Shown piece after piece: positions 43,625 to 52,027 of a DNA stretch of 53,649 nucleotides. Location: NCBI RefSeq assembly GCF_000423565.1, contig NZ_KE384050.1, positions 1 through 53,649 on the forward strand, in the 5' to 3' direction. The first letter of the stretch is position 1. Every line of letters begins with the position of its first letter. The translations under genes were made by a program, and so were the position numbers. This stretch comes from Runella zeae DSM 19591 (GTDB lineage: Bacteria; Bacteroidota; Bacteroidia; Cytophagales; Spirosomataceae). The notes under the pieces were generated by a model. The model did not search any database and had not been told where the DNA came from. It saw nothing but the letters and a program-made list of their open reading frames with translations.

Positions 43625-44481
43625 GAGTATTAGTTACTGGGGCGACAGGTTTTTTAGGAAATCATGTAATAAAAGAACTTTTTAAGCATAATGTTGACGT
43701 CATTGCATCATCCTCTAATCTTGAAAAAGCCCAAAACTCTTCTTGGTATAAAGAAGTTTATACCTACAAGTCTCTTAACTTAGCTAATTCAATTAGGCAC
43801 AATTTATTCAATTTTTTTGAGCAACCTGATGTAATTATTCATCTAGCATGGAGCGGTTTACCACGCTATAAAGAACTTTTTCACTACGAGGAGGTACTTC
43901 CAGAGCAATATCATTTTCTAAAAAATTTAATCATAAATGGGTCTGGTAATTTATGTGTCTCAGGCACTTGCCTCGAATATGGCTTACGTGAAGGAGAACT
44001 GGATGAATCACTAGTTCCTAACCCACAAAACCCCTATGCCATCGCCAAAGATACATTACGTAAGTTTTTGGAAGAACTACAAAAGCAAGTGCCATTTTCA
44101 CTAAAATGGGCAAGGCTTTTCTATATGTACGGAGCAGGACAAAACCCCAAAAGTATTTTAGCTCAGCTAGACAAAGCCTTACAAGAAAATGCACCGTCTT
44201 TTAATATGTCGGCAGGAGAGCAATTAAGAGACTACCTAGCTGTAGAAAAAGTAGCTCAATACCTTGTCGCAATAGCCCTTCAAAATGATGTACAAGGTAT
44301 TATCAATTGCTGTAGTGGGGCTCCTATTTCAGTAAAAGAGCTGGTTGAGAATCACCTTAAAAAATGCCGCAAACAAATCCAACTTAATTTAGGCTTTTAC
44401 CCTTACCCCGATTATGAGCCTATGGCTTTCTGGGGAAATATTCATAAATTAAAACAAATAATACATCATGAATCCCATTAA
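43621..44481 (+). CDS. NAD(P)-dependent sugar epimerase/ketoreductase (SDR)
   Basis: A 286-residue extended short-chain dehydrogenase. Rossmann motif VLVTGATGFLGNHVIKELF at the N-terminus, DVIIHLAWSG, then SGTCLEYGLREGELDE and the catalytic NPYAIAKDTLRKFLEEL (Tyr-x-x-x-Lys), then RLFYMYGAGQNPKSIL. At the end of the CDP-sugar cassette it is the best candidate for reducing the 4-keto group, which would finish the branched 6-deoxy sugar. Overlaps the C-methyltransferase gene upstream by four bases and the next gene by 14. Confidence 0.88.
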   Translation: MRVLVTGATGFLGNHVIKELFKHNVDVIASSSNLEKAQNSSWYKEVYTYKSLNLANSIRHNLFNFFEQPDVIIHLAWSGLPRYKELFHYEEVLPEQYHFLKNLIINGSGNLCVSGTCLEYGLREGELDESLVPNPQNPYAIAKDTLRKFLEELQKQVPFSLKWARLFYMYGAGQNPKSILAQLDKALQENAPSFNMSAGEQLRDYLAVEKVAQYLVAIALQNDVQGIINCCSGAPISVKELVENHLKKCRKQIQLNLGFYPYPDYEPMAFWGNIHKLKQIIHHESH

Positions 44482-45190
44482 GAAGTTCGAAATAGAGAGA
44501 GAAGAACTTATTGCATCTTACCAACACAATGAACCATTGAAGGTAGCAGCCAAAAATTTCAATGTGCATTCGAATCAAGCAAAATACTCTTACAATTTTA
44601 GTTGGATGGGACGCCCCATAATTCAATATCCTCAAGACATGATAGCCATGCAGGAGTTAATTTGGCAGATTCAACCTGATGTGCTCGTCGAGACAGGTGT
44701 TGCTCACGGAGGCTCTCTCATATATTATGCTTCCTTATTTGAATTGCTTGGTAAAGGTCAAGTCATAGGAATTGATATTGATATTCGTACTCATAATCGA
44801 GAAGCAATAGAAAATCATCCTATGTCCAAGCGTATTACATTATTAGAAGGCTGTTCTATTAGCTCAGAAGTTATTAATCAAGTCAAAGAAGTCGTGAAAG
44901 ACAAAGTTTTAATATGTTTAGATTCTAATCATACTCATGACCATGTTTTAGAACAGCTTAATCTTTATTAGCCACTAGTTACGCTAGGCTCTTACATAGT
45001 AGTTTTTGATACCATTGTGGAAGATATGCCTGCTGGAATGTACGACCGTCCTTGGGATGTAGGTAATAACCCTAAAACTGCTGTATGGAAATTTTTAAAG
45101 CATAATTCTAAGTTCGAAATTGACCATTCAATTGATAATAAATTATTAATTTCAGTGGCACCTGAAGGGTATCTTAAAAGAATAAAATAG
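44468..45190 (+). pseudogene. CmcI/cephalosporin-hydroxylase-like methyltransferase, in-frame amber stop
   Basis: The reading frame runs 241 codons from ATG 44468 to the TAG at 45190, but codon 168 (44969-44971) is TAG. Before it: MGRPIIQYPQDMIAMQELIWQIQPDVLVETGVAHGGSLIYYASLFELLGKGQVIGIDIDIR and DKVLICLDSNHTHDHVLEQLNLY, the typical CmcI family SAM-binding half. After it the same frame continues with PLVTLGSYIVVFDTIVEDMPAG, YDRPWDVGNNP and VAPEGYLKRIK, the conserved second half. No frameshift is needed. Many relatives have Ser or Ala at the stop position (a TCG-to-TAG change would do). Either a recent nonsense mutation, a sequencing error or read-through. Intact members in glycan clusters are thought to be sugar O-methyltransferases. 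The 167-residue product alone would lack the C-terminal fold. Confidence 0.85.
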
Positions 45191-45192
45191 TT

Positions 45193-46722
45193 ATGAAGTC
45201 TAGTATTAAATTCAACATAATATCAAATTTCGTGACCCAAATATGGTCAGGTTTGATTCAGTTGATTTTTGTGCCTACTTACATCAATATGTTAGGAGCA
45301 GATGCCTATGGACTCATTGGTTTCTATACCAGCCTTCTAGGAATATTTGCTGTATTGGACTTAGGCTTAGGGGCTGCTCTTAGTAGAGAACTTGCAAGGT
45401 ATTCGACCAATTCTGCTCACAATACAGAAGCGGCAAATTTGACCTATACCCTCGAACGCCTTTATTGGAGTATGGGGTTGGTCATCGGACTTGGGATCGT
45501 AATTTCGTCCGATTGGATGGCTAATTCATGGCTCAACAATACGCGCCTACCTGCTAGCAAAGTACATTTTGCTCTCATTCAAATGGGTATTTTGACTTTT
45601 TTTAGGTGGCCTACTAGCCTTTATAATGGAGGGCTGGTAGGTATCCAACAGCAGGTTCAGCTAAATGCCATTACACTTATAACAGAAACTGCTAAAGCTG
45701 TAGGAGTGATATTTATTCTCAAATGGGTACAAAATGATATTCAAGCTTTCTTTAATTGGCAAATTATCATTACATTGGTAGCTACGTTGTTACTACGGGC
45801 TTTTCTTTGGAAAAACCTAAATATTCCAAATTATCAACCTACTTTCAGTAAAAAACTTCTTTTACAGATAGCCAGGTTTTCGGCAGGAGTAAGTGGTATT
45901 TCTCTAGTGGTCACAATTTTGATGCAAACCGACAAGCTAATCTTATCCAAGATCCTTCCTTTGGATTTGTTTGGATATTATACTCTATCTTTTTCCATTT
46001 CATTCGTACTGTTTCGGGTCATTTCTCCTATAGCTACAGCCTTTTATCCCCGTATTGTTCAAGCGATTCAGCTCAACGATTCGCTTCAACAGCGCCGCTT
46101 GTACCATCAAAGTAGTCAGCTCATGGCTGTGGTTATTATACCGATAAGTCTCACTCTTAGTTTTTTCTCAAAAGAAATCATCGGATGGTGGTTAAAAAAT
46201 GACGAAAGCACCAAAGAATGTGCTCCTTTGGTAAGTGTACTTATCTTAGGGACAATGTGCAATGGTCTGGTTACTATGTCTTATTACTACCAACTGGCGA
46301 ATGGGTGGACTAAACTCGCCTTCTGGAAAAATGTCGCAGCTCTATTTATTCTTATCCCTTTATTACTTTGGCTCACTCAACTGTATGGTTCTATGGGGGC
46401 AAGTTTCATATGGGCTTCACTCAACATAAGTTATTTATTTGTTGAGCCTCATATATTTCATCATAAGTATTTAAAAGGAGAAAAAATAAAATGGTATCTA
46501 TATGATATTTTAATCCCATTTATCAGTACTTTTCCAATTTTAATTTTAGGCCGATACTGGCTTGATAAACACCCCCCGCAACCACCTTTCATTCAAATAT
46601 TAGTGATTGGTACCGTTTTTACAATTTCTCTTCTAGCAGCTGGTGTATTTACTAAATTTACGAGACATTTATTAATGACGCAAGGTCGGCTCCTACACCA
46701 AAAATTCAATAAAACTAAATAA
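45193..46722 (+). CDS. wzx: Wzx-type polysaccharide flippase (second)
   Basis: A 509-residue, about 12-14-helix MOP-superfamily protein. N-terminus MKSSIKFNIISNFVTQIWSGLIQLIFVPTYINMLGADAYGLIGFYTSLLGIFAVLDLGLGAALSREL is the standard Wzx opening. Further helices follow, with a basic cytosolic end (LLHQKFNKTK). It flips the completed undecaprenyl-linked repeat unit to the periplasm. Starts two bases after the CmcI-like stop. Being inside the plus arm beside wzy and the glycosyltransferases, it is the more likely flippase for this polymer; the other is at 28735. Confidence 0.92.
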   Translation: MKSSIKFNIISNFVTQIWSGLIQLIFVPTYINMLGADAYGLIGFYTSLLGIFAVLDLGLGAALSRELARYSTNSAHNTEAANLTYTLERLYWSMGLVIGLGIVISSDWMANSWLNNTRLPASKVHFALIQMGILTFFRWPTSLYNGGLVGIQQQVQLNAITLITETAKAVGVIFILKWVQNDIQAFFNWQIIITLVATLLLRAFLWKNLNIPNYQPTFSKKLLLQIARFSAGVSGISLVVTILMQTDKLILSKILPLDLFGYYTLSFSISFVLFRVISPIATAFYPRIVQAIQLNDSLQQRRLYHQSSQLMAVVIIPISLTLSFFSKEIIGWWLKNDESTKECAPLVSVLILGTMCNGLVTMSYYYQLANGWTKLAFWKNVAALFILIPLLLWLTQLYGSMGASFIWASLNISYLFVEPHIFHHKYLKGEKIKWYLYDILIPFISTFPILILGRYWLDKHPPQPPFIQILVIGTVFTISLLAAGVFTKFTRHLLMTQGRLLHQKFNKTK

Positions 46723-46754
46723 ATTTAATTTGATCAATTCGCCCAGTACAGATT

Positions 46755-47969
46755 ATGATTCAACATAAATTTACGATCATTATTCCTACAAGGGAACGGC
46801 CTGATACCCTATATTGGACTCTCAAAACAGCCCTCCAACAAAACTATCCTAACTTAGAAATCATAGTTAGTGACAATTGTAGTTTTGATAACACCCATGA
46901 AATAGTCCAATCGTTCAAAGACCCTAGAGTAAAGTACATCAATACCAATAAACGCACTGGGATGAGTCAAAACTGGGAATTTGCTCTTAGTCATGTAGAG
47001 GAAGGTTTCGTAACATTTTTAGGAGATGATGATGCTTTTACACCTGATGCTATTGGTCGAGTAAATGAGATTGTCAATACATATAAGGTAGAAGCAGTTT
47101 GTGTTTACAATGTTTTTTATGGATGGCCAAACAATATCTCTGATTTTTATAAAAATGTATTATCTATACCAAAAACCAAAGTCAATCAGGTAATTTCGTC
47201 TAAAGAAGCTCTCAGGGATGTATTATCTTTTAAAAAAAACTATACTGAGCTTCCCTTTCTTTATAAAGGATTTGTACACATCAATGTTATCAATAAAATA
47301 AAAGAACGTTCCGAAGGCCGTTTTTTTCATTCTATGATTCCTGACGTTTATTCTAGCTTGGTTATACCAGAAATGATAGACTATTATTATGTTACAGATG
47401 ATAAAATTGCAATCAATGGTGGGTCAGGGCATAGTGGAGGTACTGCTCAATTTTCGCCTGAAAAAAAGAAATCAGACGCTGCTGAGAAGTTTATTAAAGA
47501 AGACAATCTCCCTTTTCACGAAGACTACATACGTTTCATTCCTTCCATTGAGATTATCATGCTTGAATGTATAGCTCAAGCTCAGAAATGGGGTTTTCAT
47601 CAAAATACTAAGCTTGATATCCTAACTTATATAGAACAAACCCTCAAAATTGACGTCAAAACCGGAACTGTAAAATACAACATGACTGTGGATTATCTAA
47701 GAGAGTTTGGGCAAAAGCATCATTTATCAGCTGAAATCGAAGCATTAATTGCTAAATACCCCGTAAAACCTAAAAATAAATTCACGGTTTTGTTATCTAT
47801 TTTGAAAAGTGTAAAAGAAAATGTGATTATTGATGGCAATATTTATGAAATTAGTAATGTATACGATGCTTCTCTTTGGTTAAAAAAAGCAAGTTATTCT
47901 CAAGCACCACTCGTATCCTGCTATCATATTTTTCGGATTCTATTAAGGGCTTTATTCATTAAAAAATAA
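46755..47969 (+). CDS. Glycosyltransferase family 2
   Basis: A 404-residue GT-A type inverting glycosyltransferase. The catalytic domain starts at once: FTIIIPTRERPDTLYWTLKTALQQNYPNLEIIVSDNCSFDNTHEIVQSF, with the nucleotide-sugar metal site in VTFLGDDDAFTPDAI (GDDD, the DxD motif). The C-terminal 150 residues are a less conserved helical extension. No membrane helix, so cytosolic and probably membrane-peripheral. It adds one sugar of the repeat unit. Donor and acceptor cannot be told from sequence. Confidence 0.92.
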   Translation: MIQHKFTIIIPTRERPDTLYWTLKTALQQNYPNLEIIVSDNCSFDNTHEIVQSFKDPRVKYINTNKRTGMSQNWEFALSHVEEGFVTFLGDDDAFTPDAIGRVNEIVNTYKVEAVCVYNVFYGWPNNISDFYKNVLSIPKTKVNQVISSKEALRDVLSFKKNYTELPFLYKGFVHINVINKIKERSEGRFFHSMIPDVYSSLVIPEMIDYYYVTDDKIAINGGSGHSGGTAQFSPEKKKSDAAEKFIKEDNLPFHEDYIRFIPSIEIIMLECIAQAQKWGFHQNTKLDILTYIEQTLKIDVKTGTVKYNMTVDYLREFGQKHHLSAEIEALIAKYPVKPKNKFTVLLSILKSVKENVIIDGNIYEISNVYDASLWLKKASYSQAPLVSCYHIFRILLRALFIKK

Positions 47970-47975
47970 AATAAA

Positions 47976-48761
47976 ATGCTTAAAAGATTTAAAGCGTTAA
48001 TTCAGTTTTTAGGGTTTTACCCTAGTATACTCTTGGAAAACATCAAAGGACTCGTTTGGTACTTCAAAGATTTAAAATCTTTGAAAAAACAAATAGAATC
48101 TAAAAATAAAAACGAATTTCCTTTTGGAAAAAAATATCCAGTGTTAAACGAAAAGTTTTCTACTAGTGGTATTGCTTCAGGTCATTATTTTCATCAAGAT
48201 CTTCTAATCGCTCAACGTATATTTCAAAATCAGCCAGTTAACCATGTCGATATAGCGTCAAGGGTGGATGGATTTGTAGCACATGTAGCTTCCTTTAGGA
48301 AAATAGAAGTATTTGATATTCGATCACTTCCAGATTATATTTATAATGTCAAATTTATTCAAGCAGATCTTATGCATCTTGACCAAAATTTAATTCACTA
48401 TACTGACTCTATTTCTTGCCTCCATGTCATTGAGCATTTTGGTCTAGGTCGCTACAATGATCCCATTGACATTGATGGACATCTCAAGGGATTAGAAAAT
48501 ATATATCAAATACTTAAACCAGGAGGTCATTTTTACTTTTCAACCCCTATCGGCCCTCAGCGTATTGAGTTTAATGCTCATAGAGTATTTAGTGTAAAAT
48601 ACTTACTAGAATTGTTTAATAAAAAATATGACATTATTCATTTTTCTTATGTCAATGACAAAGGAGATCTATTTAAAAATGTAGCACTCACTGACCGTGA
48701 AATTGAACACAATTTCGGATGCATATTTGGATGTGGTATCTTTGAAATGATAAAAAAATAA
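47976..48761 (+). CDS. DUF268 methyltransferase-like protein
   Basis: A 261-residue protein beginning MLKRFKALIQFLGFYPSILLENIKGLVWYF, a probable membrane-associated N-terminus. The rest has the DUF268 pattern HVDIASRVDGFVAHVASFRKIEVFDIRSLP, FIQADLMHL, DSISCLHVIEHFGLGRYNDPIDIDGHLKGLENIYQILKPGGHFYFSTPIGPQRIEFNAHRVF. This resembles a Rossmann-fold methyltransferase, with HVIEHFGLGRYGDPID-type motif, though the usual glycine-rich SAM loop is degenerate. DUF268 proteins occur in polysaccharide gene clusters; no activity is established. Six bases after the GT2 stop. Confidence 0.8.
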   Translation: MLKRFKALIQFLGFYPSILLENIKGLVWYFKDLKSLKKQIESKNKNEFPFGKKYPVLNEKFSTSGIASGHYFHQDLLIAQRIFQNQPVNHVDIASRVDGFVAHVASFRKIEVFDIRSLPDYIYNVKFIQADLMHLDQNLIHYTDSISCLHVIEHFGLGRYNDPIDIDGHLKGLENIYQILKPGGHFYFSTPIGPQRIEFNAHRVFSVKYLLELFNKKYDIIHFSYVNDKGDLFKNVALTDREIEHNFGCIFGCGIFEMIKK

Positions 48762-48782
48762 CATTAAGCATAAATCTGTATA

Positions 48783-50030
48783 ATGATAGAAATCAAACCT
48801 GCTCAAGTCACTCTCAACTCAATTTGTAAATGTGGATCTAAAGATCTAATATTTGGAGAGATTATCTGGCAAGGTCAACATGTTTGTGTGGATATTACGT
48901 GTAAGAATTGTAACAAAAATTTTCTACAAAATATACCAACTGGACAATCTCTTTTAGAAACAAGAATTGTTGAAAAAGATACAAAAAGTGTTTATAAACT
49001 TGATTGGCAACCAAGCAAAGATGCTTGGCTCAATAAGCCTTTATCATCCATTTTAACTCCCGTCAAAGACGATATATCCCTAAATATTCAAGTAAATACT
49101 CATAATAAAAAAATAATTATCTTAAATTGTTTAGAGTTTGTATACGGGCATGCTGTATTAGTACTATTTAATCTACAACGAATCATAAAATTAAACTCTA
49201 ATTCTACACTTGGGATAGTTGTAATAATTCAACCTATGTTTAAATGGATGTTACCGCAAGAAGGAATTGCCGAAATATGGACCGTAAACGCTTCCTTCAA
49301 ACAAATGACTTATTATAATGAATATCTAAACATGGCTATTCATAAAGAATTACAGAGGTTTGAACAAGTTTTTTTAAGTCATGGGCATCTCATCCCAACC
49401 AATACTCCTATTAATATTCAAGAATTCACCAAAATACCTCCGTTTAACTTTGATATACCTCCTACCCGCCCTCGTATTACTTTTATATGGCGCCAAGACC
49501 CCGGTAGGCTTTGGATTAGAAATATCTATATCCTTAAAGGATTTGAAAAATTAGGTTTAAAAAAAATATTATTACCTTTTCATTATTTAAGAATAGTGAC
49601 ACTTTTTTTCTTTCTCAAAAAAGAGTTTGGCAATCGCTTCATCTATACAGTAGCTGGCTTTGGGAAATGGATGTTATTTCCCAAATTTATTACTGACGCA
49701 CGTACCAACGATTTCAATGATGATACAGAGCGCTTTCTTTGTCAAATCTATTCAGAAAGTGAGCTTATCATAGGAGTGCACGGTTCTAGCATGATTTTAC
49801 CATCTGCTCATGCTGGCATGTGTATTAGTTTAATGCCTTCTAAAAGATGGGGAAATTTTGCGGAAGATATCCTTTTTTCGCCCTCTGAAACAGACGTGAG
49901 ACTAGCTGCATTCCAAAAAAGAATTATCCCTATTAATTTATGTATATTCGACATTATCGATATTTGTATTAACATGCTTAAAGGCCGTATGTACTTTTTA
50001 AAGAAATTTAAACATTCTAATGAGTTGTAA
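48783..50030 (+). CDS. Unrecognised polysaccharide-cluster protein, possibly GT61-like
   Basis: A 415-residue protein I cannot assign firmly. The N-terminal 50 residues hold two CxC/CxxC pairs (SICKCGSKDL and ITCKNCNKNF), likely a zinc ribbon. The middle (KKIIILNCLEFVYGHAVLVLFNLQRI; PRITFIWRQDPGRLWIRNIYILKGFEKLG) looks like two Rossmann-type subdomains. Near the C-terminus, SESELIIGVHGSSMILPSAHAGMCISLMPSKRWGNFAEDILF resembles the G-x-H-G-x-x-x motif of GT61-type and related GT-B enzymes. No membrane helix. A-T-rich composition, between DUF268 and the Wzy gene; ends in a TAATG overlap with wzy. A glycosyltransferase role is a reasonable guess. Confidence 0.55.
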   Translation: MIEIKPAQVTLNSICKCGSKDLIFGEIIWQGQHVCVDITCKNCNKNFLQNIPTGQSLLETRIVEKDTKSVYKLDWQPSKDAWLNKPLSSILTPVKDDISLNIQVNTHNKKIIILNCLEFVYGHAVLVLFNLQRIIKLNSNSTLGIVVIIQPMFKWMLPQEGIAEIWTVNASFKQMTYYNEYLNMAIHKELQRFEQVFLSHGHLIPTNTPINIQEFTKIPPFNFDIPPTRPRITFIWRQDPGRLWIRNIYILKGFEKLGLKKILLPFHYLRIVTLFFFLKKEFGNRFIYTVAGFGKWMLFPKFITDARTNDFNDDTERFLCQIYSESELIIGVHGSSMILPSAHAGMCISLMPSKRWGNFAEDILFSPSETDVRLAAFQKRIIPINLCIFDIIDICINMLKGRMYFLKKFKHSNEL

Positions 50031-51304
50031 TGAGCTTTTTATTTTCTAACAAACATTTAAGTCATATTGCGTCCATCTATATTATTTCAATTATATGTGG
50101 ATTTCCGATTAGTGCTTTTTGGTCTGTCATGATTGGAATTGATTCCATGGGCAGTTATATATATCGTGTCCTTTGTATTCTTTTACTAGCTTATTTATTT
50201 TTTCTAGGAATTTTACAAAAAAAATTCACCAAACTCCCACGTTATACATTACCTATTCTGATTTTTAGCTTTATCATTTATGTACGAGTAATGGTAGATG
50301 TATTAGTTAGAGGAATAAAGTTTTATGAGCAAGAAGATAGTTTTTTTATATTATTTTTTATTCACAATACCATAAGTGCTGTATTTATTTTTTGTTTTTT
50401 ATTAGAAAGCATAGATTTTTCATTTTTAGGAAAATGGCTCTTCATTAGTCTATTAATTAGCAATCTACAGCTATTATATTATGTAATAAATGAATTCGGT
50501 TTTTCACCAGCCATATTTCAAACTAGAATTGTTGTTAATAAATCAGACGAAACTGAAGGTTTCATTTTAAACCCTATCACCTTCGCTCTCGTTGGGCAAC
50601 AACTTACAGCTATTAGCATTGGCCACTTATTATTTAACAAAGACCTAAAAGTAAAAAAATATCTTTATTATATAAGTTTTGTCATTGGATTTATATTACT
50701 ACTTTTAGGAGGATCTCGCGGCCCCATTTTAAATATGATTCTAGTAATATCCTTCTTTCTTTTTGTAAAAAACTTTAAAGCGAAAAGCCTAAAAAATTTG
50801 TTAAAATATCTCGCAACCACTACTATTATTATAGCAGCATTAATTATATTTATAGGCAATGAAACGTTAGAAAATATAGAAGCTTTTAGGAGAGTTATCA
50901 CTACTATTGACAACATCAACAACACCGACAATGAAGAACGAGTTTTTGAATATTCCGCCGCATGGAGTCAATTTCTTCAAAGTCCACTTATAGGAGATCA
51001 ATTTGTCAACAATTTTGATAGCTATCATGCTCATAATATATTCCTAGAAGTTTTGATGGCAACTGGCTTGATTGGTGCTTTTTTTTTCTTTTTTTTTATT
51101 CGCGATTACTTTAAAGCCCTTTACAAAGTACTTTTTGTTGATATTCCACCGTCTATACTATCTGTATATGCCCTCAGTATCACTATTTTCCTTTTAGGCC
51201 TTACCTCTGGCACTTTATATCTGAATTTAGATTTATGGCTGAGCCTTTTGGCCGTCATTGGATACTCAAAAAGTTATCAACAAAATTCTTTTCCATTGAC
51301 TTAA
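50030..51304 (+). CDS. wzy: O-antigen polymerase/ligase family protein (Wzy)
   Basis: A 424-residue inner-membrane protein with about 11 hydrophobic segments. Typical of O-antigen polymerases or ligases are the GGSRGPILNMILV segment (residues ~225-237), a larger periplasmic loop with the acidic/aromatic ERVFEYSAAWSQFLQSPLIGDQF, and DSYHAHNIFLEVLMATGLIGAFFFFFF, the conserved H-N-x-x-L-E motif before a late helix. It joins repeat units in the periplasm, or ligates the chain, and works with the flippase at 45193 and the Wzz protein. Last gene of the plus arm, very AT-rich compared with genes left of 36 kb, which suggests acquisition by transfer. Starts in the TAATG overlap. Confidence 0.88.
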   Translation: MSFLFSNKHLSHIASIYIISIICGFPISAFWSVMIGIDSMGSYIYRVLCILLLAYLFFLGILQKKFTKLPRYTLPILIFSFIIYVRVMVDVLVRGIKFYEQEDSFFILFFIHNTISAVFIFCFLLESIDFSFLGKWLFISLLISNLQLLYYVINEFGFSPAIFQTRIVVNKSDETEGFILNPITFALVGQQLTAISIGHLLFNKDLKVKKYLYYISFVIGFILLLLGGSRGPILNMILVISFFLFVKNFKAKSLKNLLKYLATTTIIIAALIIFIGNETLENIEAFRRVITTIDNINNTDNEERVFEYSAAWSQFLQSPLIGDQFVNNFDSYHAHNIFLEVLMATGLIGAFFFFFFIRDYFKALYKVLFVDIPPSILSVYALSITIFLLGLTSGTLYLNLDLWLSLLAVIGYSKSYQQNSFPLT

Positions 51305-52027
51305 AAGTATAATCATTGTGCTTTAAATTACTCTAATATGGTAATTTTGTATCTCAACTCCTACCTATATTAACCAAACCTTCTCAATTTAGTCACAAAA
51401 ACAACAAGACCGCTTACACACTCATTTGAAATTAATATTAATAATCTATTACTTTTCGTTATTGACTTTTAACTATTTCTTTTCTTCAAAATATATCTTT
51501 TAAAGTTTTTTATTAACTTAATCATATTTTCCTTAACTCTGTCTTTTTTGTAAAAATAATATACTATCATGTATGTGTTTCATAGTTTGTTTATTTAGTA
51601 TTTCTCCCGAATACAATCTCAAACCTCAAATAACTTAAGATGCTACATCATTCTAGGATTAAGCAGGAGCTTCTTTTTAGTATATATTGTATGTCTCACA
51701 AAGTCCCTCTTCATGCAACTTAATTGTAGTATCTTCTAAACCACCCTGTATTCATATTAGTAAAGGAGAATAAAGTAATCACCCTAAACAGTGTTGCCTC
51801 TTTATTCAAACTAGTATCACAGCTTCCGAAAAGTAACCACACAAAAAGCTGATTATCTGACACATACCTAACTTTTCATTTGCGAAATTATTCCATTCGA
51901 TAATTTTTTATACTTTTCCAATAACATTTATATCCTTTCTTAAAATATTCTGTGTAGATTTGTTCGTATATCATATATTATCAGTAAATAACACACACAT
52001 TTATCATCATTATTCAACATTCATTTT
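51305..52027. other. AT-rich non-coding interval before the curlin-like gene
   Basis: About 720 bp, strongly AT-rich, no ORF above roughly 30 codons that looks real and no strong hairpin behind wzy. One plausible promoter box lies at 51955-51962. Length and composition suggest a boundary between the polysaccharide locus and the next unit, possibly eroded coding DNA. Confidence 0.5.
51955..51962 (+). promoter_or_regulatory. -7 box for the curlin-like gene
   Basis: TAGATTTG, an exact TAnnTTTG, about 65 bp upstream of the ATG at 52028. No clear -33 TTG at the right spacing. It would give a leader of roughly 60 bases. Confidence 0.35.

Noticed and set aside
51305-52027. 27-codon frame at about 51.64 kb (MLHHSRIKQ...)
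   Set aside because: No promoter, no hydrophobic or conserved pattern, no terminator; probably chance in AT-rich DNA.
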